Assembly (NCBI RefSeq): GCF_014192335.1
Contig: NZ_JACHXU010000010.1
Location: 101,816-165,815 of the forward strand
Origin: Aporhodopirellula rubra
GTDB taxonomy: Bacteria > Planctomycetota > Planctomycetia > Pirellulales > Pirellulaceae
Length of the DNA stretch: 64,000 nucleotides
Direction: 5' to 3'
A program made the position numbers and the translations under genes. The notes under the pieces are model-generated. The model was not told the origin of the DNA. It did not search any database and saw only the letters and a list, made by a program, of their open reading frames with translations. How positions within the stretch are numbered: the first letter of the stretch is position 1; every line of letters starts with the position of its first letter. Positions 39,401-48,139 of the stretch are shown here, piece by piece.

Positions 39401-41347
39401 CCGCGTGTCGGTTTCGACTGCCACGTCGGATTGAGCGGGCACGAAATCAGGGGCGGAATCACCGGTTTGTTGGGAGGCAGTTTCCTGGTTGCCTCGCGTG
39501 GTCGCGGTGTCATCGGGGAGCCAACGGAGGGCTTCTTCGACGAACGGTGTCGCGCCCGCTCCGGTTGGTTCGATGGCTCCTTGCTCGACGAATTGATCGC
39601 TCGGCAGGTGATCTTTACCTATGGGAATCGTTACCGTGAAGGTGGTGCCTTTGCCGAGGCGGCTGGACGTGGAAATCGATCCGCCGTGGAGTTTGACTAG
39701 TTCCTGCACCAACGCCAAACCGATGCCGCTGCCTTCGTGAGTACGCCCTTGGGCGTTTTCGATCCGGTGGAAACGTTCGAAGATTCGCGACAGGTGTTCC
39801 GATGGAATTCCGGTGCCGGTGTCGCGGACCACGAGCTCAACGGCGTCGTTCGTTTGACATTGAGTGATCGAAATCTCGCCATCGAACGTGAACTTAAACG
39901 CGTTGGACACGAGGTTGAGAACGATCTTTTCCCACATGTCGCGATCGACGAAGACGGGATGTGTGATCTTTCGGCAGTCAACGTGGAGACGCAGGCCGGC
40001 GCGTTCGACGGCGGATCGAAAAACGCTCGCTAGTTCCGACGTGAACTCGGCTAGGTCGGTCGGTTGATAAGCGGCGCGAACCCGTCCGGCTTCGATGCGA
40101 GAAAAATCCAGCAGCGAATTGACGAGACGCAGCAAGCGGACACCGTTGCGGTTCACGGTTTCGAGTTGGTCGCGAACCGATGGCGACAATTCGGCCGGGT
40201 GGCGAGACAACATGTCTTCGACCGGACCGAGCATCAGTGTCAGAGGCGTACGGAACTCGTGACTGACGTTGGAGAAGAACGCGGTCTTGGCACGGTCGAG
40301 AGTCGCTAGTGTTTCAGCGCGGTGTCGTTCTTCTTCGTACGCACGCGCGTTCGCAACCGCCGTCACGATTTGCCCGGCGAGTAAGTCGATGAAGCCGCGG
40401 TAGTTGTCGTCGAACGCCAAACGAGGACTGAGTCCCGCGACGAGAAAACCGAGAGGACGTGCGTGCCCCGCTTTTGCGAGCGGCAGCACGACAGCCTGCT
40501 TTGGTGGTTCGGGCCATGCGCCGACGGAGAGCGGTCCGATGTCTTCGATCAGATTTTCAACCGCGACGCTGCCGCGTCGTCGCAGCACTTCTGCCAGTGG
40601 CCACGGGCAGACGTCGTCATGGAGGTCGATGACCTCGGGGCTGGTCCGCATGTCTTCGGTCACACCTGAAATGCCGGCGCGGTGGGCGTGTTGGCCGTCG
40701 TCGTCGAGCAAGTAGATCAGTGCGAAGGGAAGATCCTGTGGGTTTCCTCCGATGGCAAATGCCGCGTTCTGGCAGGCCTCTTCGGCGGACGTTGCCTCCT
40801 CGCTGGTTCGGGCGGCGAGTTCTCGCAGCGTACGGAGTCGCCGTTCGCCGATCGTCCGTTCGGTGTCCTCGGTGACGACGCACAACATCCCGCCGACCGT
40901 CCCATCGTCGGACGGCAAGGGGCTGTATGAAAACGTGTGGTAGGTCTCTTCGGAGAATCCACGGCGTTCCAAGAACAGCAGTAGACTTTCGTCCCAGGTC
41001 GCAACGCCGGTTTGAAGAACGGACTGGGCGCGAGGCCCCACGTCATCCCAAATCTCCGGCCAGACCTCGGCCGCGGGTTTGCCCAATGCCCAGAGGTGTT
41101 TCGGCCCGAGCGTCATTTTGGCGTACGCATCGTTGTAGAAGAACGTAAATTCCGGTCCCCAACCCAGCCACATCGCATACCGCGATCCGAGCATGATGTT
41201 GACGGCTGTCTTTAATCCCTGCGGCCATTTCGAGGGAGGACCGACCGGAGTTGTCGACCAATCGAACTGACGCGTCCGGCGACTCATTTCGCCGTCCCCG
41301 GATAGAAAATCAAACGCATCGCGTTGTTGGTATTGCGACTCGCTCAT
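36434..41347 (-). CDS. Very large hybrid histidine kinase with internal kinase core and PAS/GAF tail
   Basis: A protein of about 1637 residues, cytosolic. Order: PAS (30-180), GAF (190-345), HisKA with histidine near 362 (SHEFRTPLTLMLGP), HATPase_c (NLVSNAFKFTFDGE, GSGIGLALVQEL), receiver with aspartate near 699 (LVLCDVMMPKLDGFG), then about four PAS domains (780-1290), a GAF (1305-1450) and a final PAS with a coiled-coil tail (FNRAAVGREMRMIELKRQIN). Kinase cores normally come last; here eight hundred residues of sensor domains follow the receiver, and the tail looks like the linker normally placed just before a kinase. The next gene, one nucleotide downstream, supplies another kinase. Start ATG 41347 or 41359; GGGAG lies 12 nt before the former. 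Confidence 0.94.
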   Translation of the reverse strand: MSESQYQQRDAFDFLSGDGEMSRRTRQFDWSTTPVGPPSKWPQGLKTAVNIMLGSRYAMWLGWGPEFTFFYNDAYAKMTLGPKHLWALGKPAAEVWPEIWDDVGPRAQSVLQTGVATWDESLLLFLERRGFSEETYHTFSYSPLPSDDGTVGGMLCVVTEDTERTIGERRLRTLRELAARTSEEATSAEEACQNAAFAIGGNPQDLPFALIYLLDDDGQHAHRAGISGVTEDMRTSPEVIDLHDDVCPWPLAEVLRRRGSVAVENLIEDIGPLSVGAWPEPPKQAVVLPLAKAGHARPLGFLVAGLSPRLAFDDNYRGFIDLLAGQIVTAVANARAYEEERHRAETLATLDRAKTAFFSNVSHEFRTPLTLMLGPVEDMLSRHPAELSPSVRDQLETVNRNGVRLLRLVNSLLDFSRIEAGRVRAAYQPTDLAEFTSELASVFRSAVERAGLRLHVDCRKITHPVFVDRDMWEKIVLNLVSNAFKFTFDGEISITQCQTNDAVELVVRDTGTGIPSEHLSRIFERFHRIENAQGRTHEGSGIGLALVQELVKLHGGSISTSSRLGKGTTFTVTIPIGKDHLPSDQFVEQGAIEPTGAGATPFVEEALRWLPDDTATTRGNQETASQQTGDSAPDFVPAQSDVAVETDTRPHVLVADDNSDMRQYVSRLLDERYQVTTVGDGVTALKSARLNRPDLVLCDVMMPKLDGFGLLRELRNDPHLSAVPVIMLSARAGEESRVEGMEAGADDYLIKPFSARELLARVGAHLQIAQMRIESAASLRQSEERLRMALGAARMVAWQRNPSDDQIVFSDNVAEMFGFDQETTIHTHREYLALLHPDDARQHRTKVTNAIKNRASYLSQYRIVRPDNGETLWLEERGHAVTSDSDDATQIVGIVIDITERKRIDEALREREQFLQAIVDTTPECIKLVAADGTLLQMNPSGLAMVGADSPDAVTGECVYNLIAPEFREAFHQFNERICGGERGILEFDIIGLSGKRRHMETHAVPLPGPDGNPLQLALTRDITDRKNAEEALRRERDMLSVTLASIGDAVITTDTDGHVVNMNPVSQSLTGWTLEEAAGLPLSNVFRIVNEMTGEPAENPAVIALAEGTVVTLENHSTLIRKDGSEVPIDDSAAPIRGNRGDVVGCVLVFRDITQRRQAESALRESESYFRTMANNAPTMLWITDVNGACSFLSRGWHDYTGQTEDESLGNGGYGWLGAVHPDDQDSAKRIFLHANSRHVPFSIDYRLRQPDGEYRWAIDTGRPRFDDQGEFLGFIGSVIDVHERKISQEFRSGQVRVLEMITSEEPLDEILSELVSFIELQIPGAIGSILLLSSDRKHLRHGAAPRLPRQYSEAINGIEIGPHSGSCGTAIFRGERVIVENISTDRLWADFINLAQEHDLAACWSQPIRASTGELLGTSAVYFSTPRTPTDEELIALEAITHFAGIAIERPRAQAALRENEERFRALTNATSDVVYSMNADWTELRQIENRDNAADADRPKKSWMETFIPPEDRSEVRQMINRAIESKSIFELEHRVLRGDRTLGWTYSRAIPILDERGEIVEWFGAASDVTHRKEAEDKLRNKHEELARFNRAAVGREMRMIELKRQINELCQRVGDPKRFPLEFETRQESAKA

Positions 41348-41359
41348 AGGCTTCTTCAT

Positions 41360-42029
41360 CTCCCGTTGATTTTCCGCGATCCGAAAAGTGAAAAGGTCAC
41401 GAATGTGAAAACCGTCAGAACGTCACAATGTGGCGGGGCATTATTCCATCATTGAAATCCCGCTAAATGGCAAATTCCGATTTGGCCAATTCTATTTTTT
41501 CTCGCGCGTTGAAAATATCAAATTGAATCGTGACTCGCGATCGGGGGCCCGGTTCAAAACAGCGTTCCATATCCGAGTGAGCCTGCGCGTTGGGAACGCC
41601 TCGAGGAAGCGGTCTGCATTGAAATTCTCACTTTGGTAAGGCACCTATGATGAAGCACGTTGCCGCGGTACCGACTCTCGTGCTGGCATTGGGGATTCGT
41701 TGCGTCTGAGGTTGCTCTGGACGCTATTGGTCTACGTGTCTTCACTTGCTGAATCGAGGAACCTGATCTCCAAATGCAATAAAACCGATCGTTAGTCGTG
41801 CGGGCAATGTGTTCGAAACGAGATGGCGATTTCGGAGACAATGCGTACAGCGTGCCAGCCCCATTTGTCGGTCTTCATTTTTTTGACGACACCGTGTCGC
41901 TACGATAGATGCGTGACGTTGAACAGTTGAAACGGTCGGCCTACATCAGCGCTGGCCGCTAATCGCTCAGTTGGTCGTTTTTCGACCAGTTGTTCGTGTG
42001 TCGCCCAAGGCACGGCGATCGCATCAAAA
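41360..42029. other. Intergenic region, no gene seen
   Basis: About 670 bp between the kinase operon promoter and the transposase relic. Base composition is more AT-rich than the neighbouring genes at its right end. Open frames up to 95 codons show no motif. Confidence 0.45.
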
Positions 42030-43204
42030 TTAGGCTGACAAAATTAGATTTTCGAGGAAGTCAGTGTTCAAGCCTGCTTGTTCTCACTTCTGTTTGAAGC
42101 TTCCCTTGGTCGTGTCCCGCTTGAGGAGCGTCGTCACATAACGCGGATGAACGTGAAATTCGCCGTCGCGTTCTTCGTCCGAATGCGGCTGGCATCGTCG
42201 TGGAACACGACATCCAATACCCAGTGCATGGACTCCTCGCTCCAGTGACTCCGGACACTGATTGCGAACTCTCCTACCCGTGCAGGTCGACTGAGCAGGA
42301 AGTAACGAACCTCGACATGGCACTTCCCATTTTGCTCGGTTTGCGTGATGGCTTTGTCGATGATCGTCGCACCTGCCCAGTGATCTGTCATAGCCTTCAT
42401 CTCAGGTGGTACCGGCCACACTGCGTAGAGTCGTTCTTATTGTCGCCCACGCTTTTTGCCGACCGTTTTCTTTGAGTTCACTCCATTGGCTTTCAGCCCT
42501 TCCTCGTGAGCTGACTCGCAGTGTTCACGGATGGCATTGGCTAACTTGGGATGGCTGTCCTTAATCGCAAAGATGTGGCCGCCATTGCAATGAGTCTTCT
42601 CGGCAATCGACTTCTGGGCTCCGATCGCATCGAGAGTGTTGATGGTGCTGCGGACATCAATGAAGGCCAACAGTGTATCAATTGCTGTGACTTCGTTGTT
42701 TTCTGAATCCAGTCCGGTTTTCCCAAGAGTGACTCCATGTTTGGAAGCCCCAACGGATACAAAGTGAATTGCGTTTGATTTCTCAGCGTTGGTGTTAGAA
42801 CCGCGTGCCGTCTTGCCATCGATCGCGACATGGACGGGCAGTGATTCATCTTCGTCGCGATCACGCTTGTTTTCGGAGTTGCGATGTTGCTGGCAAAGTT
42901 GTGTGTGCCAGTCCAGTAACGCCTGCGGGAACTGCTTTGGCTTGATCAGCGACAGGACTCGATCGATGGTGTCGTGCGAGGGGATACCGTGTGGGAAATC
43001 TGCAAAGCGACTGAGCCAACCGAGTCATTCATTTCCAAAGCACTCGATCTCTTCGGGACCGTCGGCATCGGCGATCGTCGCAGCAACCACTGGGAACAGG
43101 ATGGAGTTCAACGGATGGGTGGTTCGTCCTGGAACGCGAGGGTCTTCGACTTGATCAAAGCAGTCATGTAACACATCGATTCGCGAAAGCATTACCGCCT
43201 CCAT
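42030..43204 (-). pseudogene. Decayed ISAs1-family transposase (near full length)
   Basis: Read across frames this gives a nearly complete ISAs1/H-repeat transposase: MLSRIDVLHDCFDQVEDPR, then IPSHDTIDRVLSLIK, HVAIDGKTARGSNTNAEKSN (first DDE aspartate), GAQKSIAEKTHCNGGHIFAI, RSHWSEESMHWVLDVVFHDD and a C-terminal TLLKRDTTKG. It is disrupted by in-frame TGA near 43024 (arginine codon in the sister copy), TAA near 42438, a frameshift near 42140 and another TGA near 42087. The element therefore cannot make transposase. I could not define terminal inverted repeats by eye. A truncated sister copy is at 50565-51008 in the same orientation. Confidence 0.85.
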
Positions 43205-43365
43205 AGCAGGGCATGATTCAAACGAGTTCACGTAATCTTTCGGAAACCGGCCTTCACCACGACAACCGGCAAACGAATACTTCTTCCGAAATTTGATGCG
43301 ATGGACGTGAAGGTAAACCAAGCCTTGGTTGTGCTGCCGGACAGATTGTCCTGGCCGGAATCGAG

Positions 43366-45063
43366 TCACTCATTGGAGCGAACTTGATCTGCAAAGGCTT
43401 CCAGGTCGCTGTAGTTCAGTTGCCATGTGGTGTACATGAACCCTTTAACGTTTCTGATGCCACGAGCAGCTTGCTTCCACTGTCCAACATTCTTCTTAAC
43501 GTCATCGTCATAATATCCCGCGATGATCTGCTGGTGACCGCGGTTCGCAAAGAAGGATAAAGACGATTTCGCATTGCCGCCGTTCCAATTGACCACGCTG
43601 ACCGACTCGTCGAGTCCTTGCCACGAACCAGCGAGTGTTCCATGCACAAGGTAGTAATGGTCGTGCGCGTTGTGATTGGGGTCGAACATATCCGACCAGA
43701 CCATGACTTCCGCATTGGGGCAAATTTCGTGAATCAGCTTCTCACAGCGATGCACGTTGTCGGCCAGTAGCTTGCCCGATGGGCGTCCTTGAGCCAGTTC
43801 GTCCCAACCCGCTACGCGAATTTCGTCATGAGACATGAAGTACCGTTTTGGCTTGAGGTACTGGTCGATTTGGATGACCTCACGGCGGAGTAGGTCGAAC
43901 ACTTCCTCAGCAACCAAACTGCAGCATACTTGACTGTCCTGAATGATCGCTGCGTGGTAGTACGAAACACCCAAGACATCACCGTCGCGAATGCGAGATT
44001 GGTTTGTCAGTCGAATCGGGGGTGCTTCATGATCATCATCGTATTCACCGGCATACGGCACACGGCCCAGCAACGGATCTTCCCAGCGGGTAAAGTCAAG
44101 ACCCTCCTGATATTCGACCGATCCGTCGCCACTGCGAACTCGTAGCGGGCAGCCTTCGCGGCGCAGCAAGTTGATCCCGCCCACTTCCTCCAATTGGACG
44201 TCGTCGATCCAGACTTGGCCGGACTGGGCGCCCCACAATCCAAGATAAACATTGACTTCTTTGTGCTCGAGGGAATTGAACACAACGCGATGACGTGTCC
44301 AGTCCTGCGTCGACTTGATTCCAAGGTTTGCATGATTCAGCGCCCTGCCACCCTCGTCTATTGGCATGAACTTGAATTCGCTGGTCTGCAACCCGTCCGA
44401 CTTTACCCATAGCGTCAGCCGGTATTCATGGAACGGCTTCAGCGTCACGCGACGAACGACACGGCAGTTGCCGCCACTGCCTTCATCCTTGCGCGACGCA
44501 TCCATTCGCAGCGACGACCGACCGGAGTGTTTGATACTCGCATCGAGTTTTGAGGCGGTACCGAAACCATCGATCCAATCCCAGCGTTCTGGTGCGTTCT
44601 TGGATGCTGCCTCGAAATCACCTCCATCGAGAAAGTTTTGTTTCGACGCCGGCCTTGCCTCATTTTGCTTGACCACAAACTTGCAGTCTTTGACAGGCAA
44701 ACCAGCCGCCAAGTTTGGATTGTTCTGGAGTAGGCTGTTGGAGTATCCAATCTGCATCACCAACGGAATCAGCTCGAGCTCCAATTCCTCGGCCACCGTT
44801 CGCGTTCGCACCAGATTGCGATAATAGTTGTCTGGGCGTTCATCCAGCTTGCCGAATTTGAAGTCGGTAATCGCCGCACCGTTGTAGCCGGCCTTCTTCG
44901 CTCGTGCGAGCAGTTTGATCAGTCGATCAACATCCTGATCGACCTGGAAGTTGACCGGTGCGTATACCCACAGCCGATGGGCGTCGTCAGCAATGGATGG
45001 GCTTACCAGTAAGGTGGAACACAAACACCCGAAGGCGACGATCTTTATTAGATTCATTGGCAT
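43366..45063 (-). CDS. Secreted GH20-like glycosidase with inserted carbohydrate-binding domain
   Basis: A 565-residue exported protein. The signal peptide IKIVAFGCLCSTLLVSPSIA is followed by the first strands of a TIM barrel (LWVYAPVNFQ, KAGYNGAAITDFKFG). At about 145-300 a jelly-roll carbohydrate-binding-like domain is inserted (FEAASKNAPERWDWIDG, RVTLKPFHEYRLTLWVKSDG, QVWIDDVQLEE). The barrel then resumes with MSHDEIRVAGWDE, where the adjacent Asp-Glu pair resembles the substrate-assisted catalytic pair of family 20 hexosaminidases, and VMVWSDMFDPN. The family assignment is tentative; a beta-hexosaminidase-like role on host or algal glycans is inference. Starts are ATG 45063 or 45057. Divergent from the esterase gene at 45338. 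Confidence 0.8.
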   Translation of the reverse strand: MPMNLIKIVAFGCLCSTLLVSPSIADDAHRLWVYAPVNFQVDQDVDRLIKLLARAKKAGYNGAAITDFKFGKLDERPDNYYRNLVRTRTVAEELELELIPLVMQIGYSNSLLQNNPNLAAGLPVKDCKFVVKQNEARPASKQNFLDGGDFEAASKNAPERWDWIDGFGTASKLDASIKHSGRSSLRMDASRKDEGSGGNCRVVRRVTLKPFHEYRLTLWVKSDGLQTSEFKFMPIDEGGRALNHANLGIKSTQDWTRHRVVFNSLEHKEVNVYLGLWGAQSGQVWIDDVQLEEVGGINLLRREGCPLRVRSGDGSVEYQEGLDFTRWEDPLLGRVPYAGEYDDDHEAPPIRLTNQSRIRDGDVLGVSYYHAAIIQDSQVCCSLVAEEVFDLLRREVIQIDQYLKPKRYFMSHDEIRVAGWDELAQGRPSGKLLADNVHRCEKLIHEICPNAEVMVWSDMFDPNHNAHDHYYLVHGTLAGSWQGLDESVSVVNWNGGNAKSSLSFFANRGHQQIIAGYYDDDVKKNVGQWKQAARGIRNVKGFMYTTWQLNYSDLEAFADQVRSNE

Positions 45064-45337
45064 CGTGACTCATTCCGCTGTATCAAACAGACGCTGCGCG
45101 TACACTCAACTAAACCGCACATGAGGAATGTTCCCGGACTCGCTTTCCCGGGTGCACTTCGGATTAGATGGGAAAGAGCTCGCCACAGCAAGAATACAAT
45201 ATACAGCACCCCAGTGGCGCCATGTTGTACATCGAACTCAGTTAGAATCATGTTCCTGTTGTCAAACAAACAATCTGCGGCGTAATCGACGGCGGCAACT
45301 CTTGACCTGACTCTCGACCAAGAACCATTTACGAAAA

Positions 45338-46219
45338 ATGAAAATCCACATCGCACTTGTGACTGTGCTGATTGCAGCAACCTGTTCTGCTGATGACGTT
45401 TCCTTCGCCAAGACCGCGGCGGAAGTGCAGCGGATCTCGCTATGGAACGGTCAAGCACCCATTGGGGAGAATGCAAACGAAGATGCCGAGGCATGGATCA
45501 CCTTGCATCAACCGGTGGCTCCCAATGGCACAGCGATTGTGATCTGTCCTGGCGGCGGGTACGGCGGATTGGTGGTGGGTCCCGAAGGTCATGGGATCGC
45601 TGCGTGGCTGATTCAGCATGGGATCACCGGTGTGGTGCTGGAATATCGGCTCCCGGCAGGACGCCATGCGGTGCCGCTGCTTGATGCGCAACGAGCCATT
45701 CGTACAGTGCGTGCGAACGCGAAGCGGTGGAAGGTTGATCCCTCACGAATTGGAATCATGGGATTCTCGGCCGGTGGGCACCTTGCCTCCACAGCTGCAA
45801 CACATTTTGACAAGGGTGATGAAACCGCGACCGATGCGATTGGTCGAGCGAGTTGTCGTCCCGACTTTGCAATCCTTGTCTATCCTGTCGTCTCGTTGGG
45901 GCCAAAAGGGCACTCTGGAACGAAGACAAACCTGCTGGGCGAGGAGCCTTCTCCCGAACTAGTGAAGTTCTATTCCAATGAGTCGCAAGTCACACCGAAC
46001 ACGCCACCGATTTTTCTGACGCACGCTCTGGATGACAAAGTCGTGTCGCCTGAAAACAGCCGACTGCTGTTCGCGGCTCTCCAAGCGAAAGGCATCGCTG
46101 CTAAGTACCTGGAACTACCCTCGGGGGGACACGGACTCAACGGATACAAAGGCCCCATGTGGGACGCTTGGCAAGAGCAGGCACTCGCCTGGTTCGGAGA
46201 TCTGAACCGAGCAAACTAG
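45338..46219 (+). CDS. Secreted alpha/beta-hydrolase, esterase-like
   Basis: A 293-residue exported enzyme with signal peptide MKIHIALVTVLIAATCSADD. The alpha/beta-hydrolase landmarks are the oxyanion loop CPGGGYGGL, the nucleophile elbow GFSAGGHLAS, a C-terminal acid in HALDDKVVSPENS and the histidine in GGHGLNG. It resembles the acetyl-xylan-esterase-like/BD-FAE group often found in polysaccharide-utilisation regions, and probably removes acyl groups from glycans. Start is ATG 45338; a signal peptide begins at once. Divergent from the GH20-like gene with 274 bp between, and followed after 312 bp by another esterase. Confidence 0.9.
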   Translation: MKIHIALVTVLIAATCSADDVSFAKTAAEVQRISLWNGQAPIGENANEDAEAWITLHQPVAPNGTAIVICPGGGYGGLVVGPEGHGIAAWLIQHGITGVVLEYRLPAGRHAVPLLDAQRAIRTVRANAKRWKVDPSRIGIMGFSAGGHLASTAATHFDKGDETATDAIGRASCRPDFAILVYPVVSLGPKGHSGTKTNLLGEEPSPELVKFYSNESQVTPNTPPIFLTHALDDKVVSPENSRLLFAALQAKGIAAKYLELPSGGHGLNGYKGPMWDAWQEQALAWFGDLNRAN

Positions 46220-46531
46220 ATTTCGGTTGTGTGTTGATTTTGACATTCGTGGTCGCGAACGATTCACCGAGTCCTTGCTGAGTGAATTGCCGCTGGCTCG
46301 TCTATTATCAAATTGGCCTCGTGGTGAATGAACCGTCTCGCGACTGTGGACGGTTGTTTACGATGTCGCGGAAGCAGAACGTGACATTTCGCACTGCCCG
46401 CTGAGTTACAAAGACGACATGCTCGCGTAAGATGGGGAGTTGCAGGCGCTGCTAGAAACGGCCGACTTTCATGGTTGGTGGTTTCCCTCGTGCACCCGAT
46501 AATTCAAAACCAACTCATACAAAACCTGAAT
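46220..46531. other. Gap between two esterase genes
   Basis: About 310 bp with no recognisable gene or repeat. Frames are short and without motifs. Confidence 0.4.
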
Positions 46532-47416
46532 ATGAATTCACACCTGAAATCGTTGCTTGTGTTCATTGCCGCCTTCGCCGTGATGGCAGCTTTCCCACCT
46601 TCCGGACTGGCACAAGCACCGGTCGATCGTGATGTGGCTTACGATGACAAGCATTTATCACAATGCGTTGACGTCTATTTGGCTAAGTCTGATAAGCCTA
46701 CCCCAGCGGTTATATATATTCACGGCGGTGGATGGCGAGGAGGTTCCAAAAAGGGCGTGCCGGGATGGTTGATGAGATTCGTCAGCGACGGCAAGCTTTC
46801 GGTAGTCGCGGTGGAATACCGATTCACTGATGTCGCGATACACCCTGCTCAGGTCAACGACTGTTTGCGAGCGATTCAGTTTGTCCGCCAGAATGCCGAA
46901 AAATGGAACATTGATCCACTGCGACTTGGCGTCACCGGCGGTTCGGCGGGCGGACACTTGTCAGCGTATGTTGCCTTGCACGACGACGTTGCCAATGCGA
47001 AATCAACCGATCCGGTGGAGCAGCAATCGTCACGGGTTGCCTGCGCCGTCAGCTTTGCGGGCCCGACAGATTGGTCGCTGTTGAGCAGCATTGCACATGG
47101 CCATCCGGCCTATCGTCAATTGATTGGATACGTACCTGGAACTCCGGCTTCCGAACTGAAAGCGGAACTCGTCAAAGATGTCTCGCCAATTACCTTCGTC
47201 AGTGAAGATGACCCTCCAGTGATGCAAGTTCATGGAGACAATGACGACATTGTCCCGTTGGAACACGCATCAAACCTTCATGAGCAACTTCGGTTCAAAG
47301 GTGTGACGTCTGAACTGGTTGTCATTCCCGGAGGCAATCACGGAGTCGCCGGCGCCGGAGATCAGGTCTCAACCCGTGCGGTCCAATTTGTTCAACGATA
47401 TTTGCTGGCGCCTTAG
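46532..47416 (+). CDS. Secreted BD-FAE-type alpha/beta-hydrolase
   Basis: A 294-residue exported esterase. The signal peptide spans SLLVFIAAFAVMAAFPPSGLA. Motifs in order: IHGGGWRGGSKKG (oxyanion hole), GGSAGGHLSAYVA (nucleophile elbow), HGDNDDIVPLEHA (acid) and GGNHGVAG (histidine). It fits the bifunctional feruloyl and acetyl-xylan esterase-like family, with unknown true substrate. I chose ATG 46532 because the signal peptide begins there; the frame opens at TTG 46475. Together with the esterase at 45338 and the GH20-like gene it forms a small glycan-degrading group within the block bracketed by transposase relics. Confidence 0.9.
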   Translation: MNSHLKSLLVFIAAFAVMAAFPPSGLAQAPVDRDVAYDDKHLSQCVDVYLAKSDKPTPAVIYIHGGGWRGGSKKGVPGWLMRFVSDGKLSVVAVEYRFTDVAIHPAQVNDCLRAIQFVRQNAEKWNIDPLRLGVTGGSAGGHLSAYVALHDDVANAKSTDPVEQQSSRVACAVSFAGPTDWSLLSSIAHGHPAYRQLIGYVPGTPASELKAELVKDVSPITFVSEDDPPVMQVHGDNDDIVPLEHASNLHEQLRFKGVTSELVVIPGGNHGVAGAGDQVSTRAVQFVQRYLLAP

Positions 47417-47618
47417 CGAACTCGCAATGCACGCGCACATGCGACGCTGGAGTCATTCTTTCTCGCTGTTGGAATTCGCCACAATAAGTTGACAGTGGAA
47501 CGATCTTAACGCGAAGGCAAGTGTTCCAACCTGATGATCGGGCTGAAGTCAATGAGAGAGACCGCGTGAAACTTTGCTCGAATTCAATCATGGAGAAAGT
47601 TGGCATGTAGCGACGCCG

Positions 47619-48130
47619 CTACAAAGGGGTATCGTGGACTTTGGTCCTTGCCGTGAATGCTCCCATCGCGTGATGCTTGACTTTGCGTTTCCAAATTCGG
47701 TTTCCGCTAAACGCAAATAGCGTGTCCCCATCCTTGCCACCGAGGCAAACGCCGCTCACGCGATCGAAGTCAGGCACAGGAAGCATCACTTGAGTGGGGC
47801 CATCGGCGACAACCTCCCAGTCCTCTCCAGGATTCCAGATATTTTGGCGCGCGGGGCACGTGGCCCCACCGGACATGCAGCGATCATTTCCATCGGAAGA
47901 AAGATTCAAGTTGAACTCCTTGGCGACAAACGACAGCAAGTTTTCAACCAATAGACGAAGGTTGTTGTCGCAGACGGCAGCAACCTGGAACTGTACGAGG
48001 GCCTGATCGAGTAGAGGTCGCCACCCTTTGAAAAACACACCCCTTTCTGGTTCGCAGCCGTATCCGAAGCGGCGTCAATCTTTCTAGAGTCGATTGAAAT
48101 CGGAACAATCGGCCGCGTAATCTTGCTCTC
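47619..48130 (-). pseudogene. Decayed gene; C-terminus resembles SMP-30/gluconolactonase-like protein
   Basis: The reading frame 47619-47842 ends with VMLPVPDFDRVSGVCLGGKD, LFAFSGNRIWKRKVKHHA and MGAFTARTKV, a C-terminus that I recognise, with moderate confidence, from planctomycete gluconolactonase/SMP-30-like proteins. Upstream the coding pattern continues (LLDQALVQFQVAAVCDNNLR) and then jumps frame near 48030 (RPIVPISIDSRKIDAASDTA), so the gene is frameshifted and lacks its 5' part. The fragment ends 9 bp before the DUF1080 gene stop. The upstream part may belong to a different gene joined by deletion. Confidence 0.5.
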
Positions 48131-48139
48131 AATCAGCGA

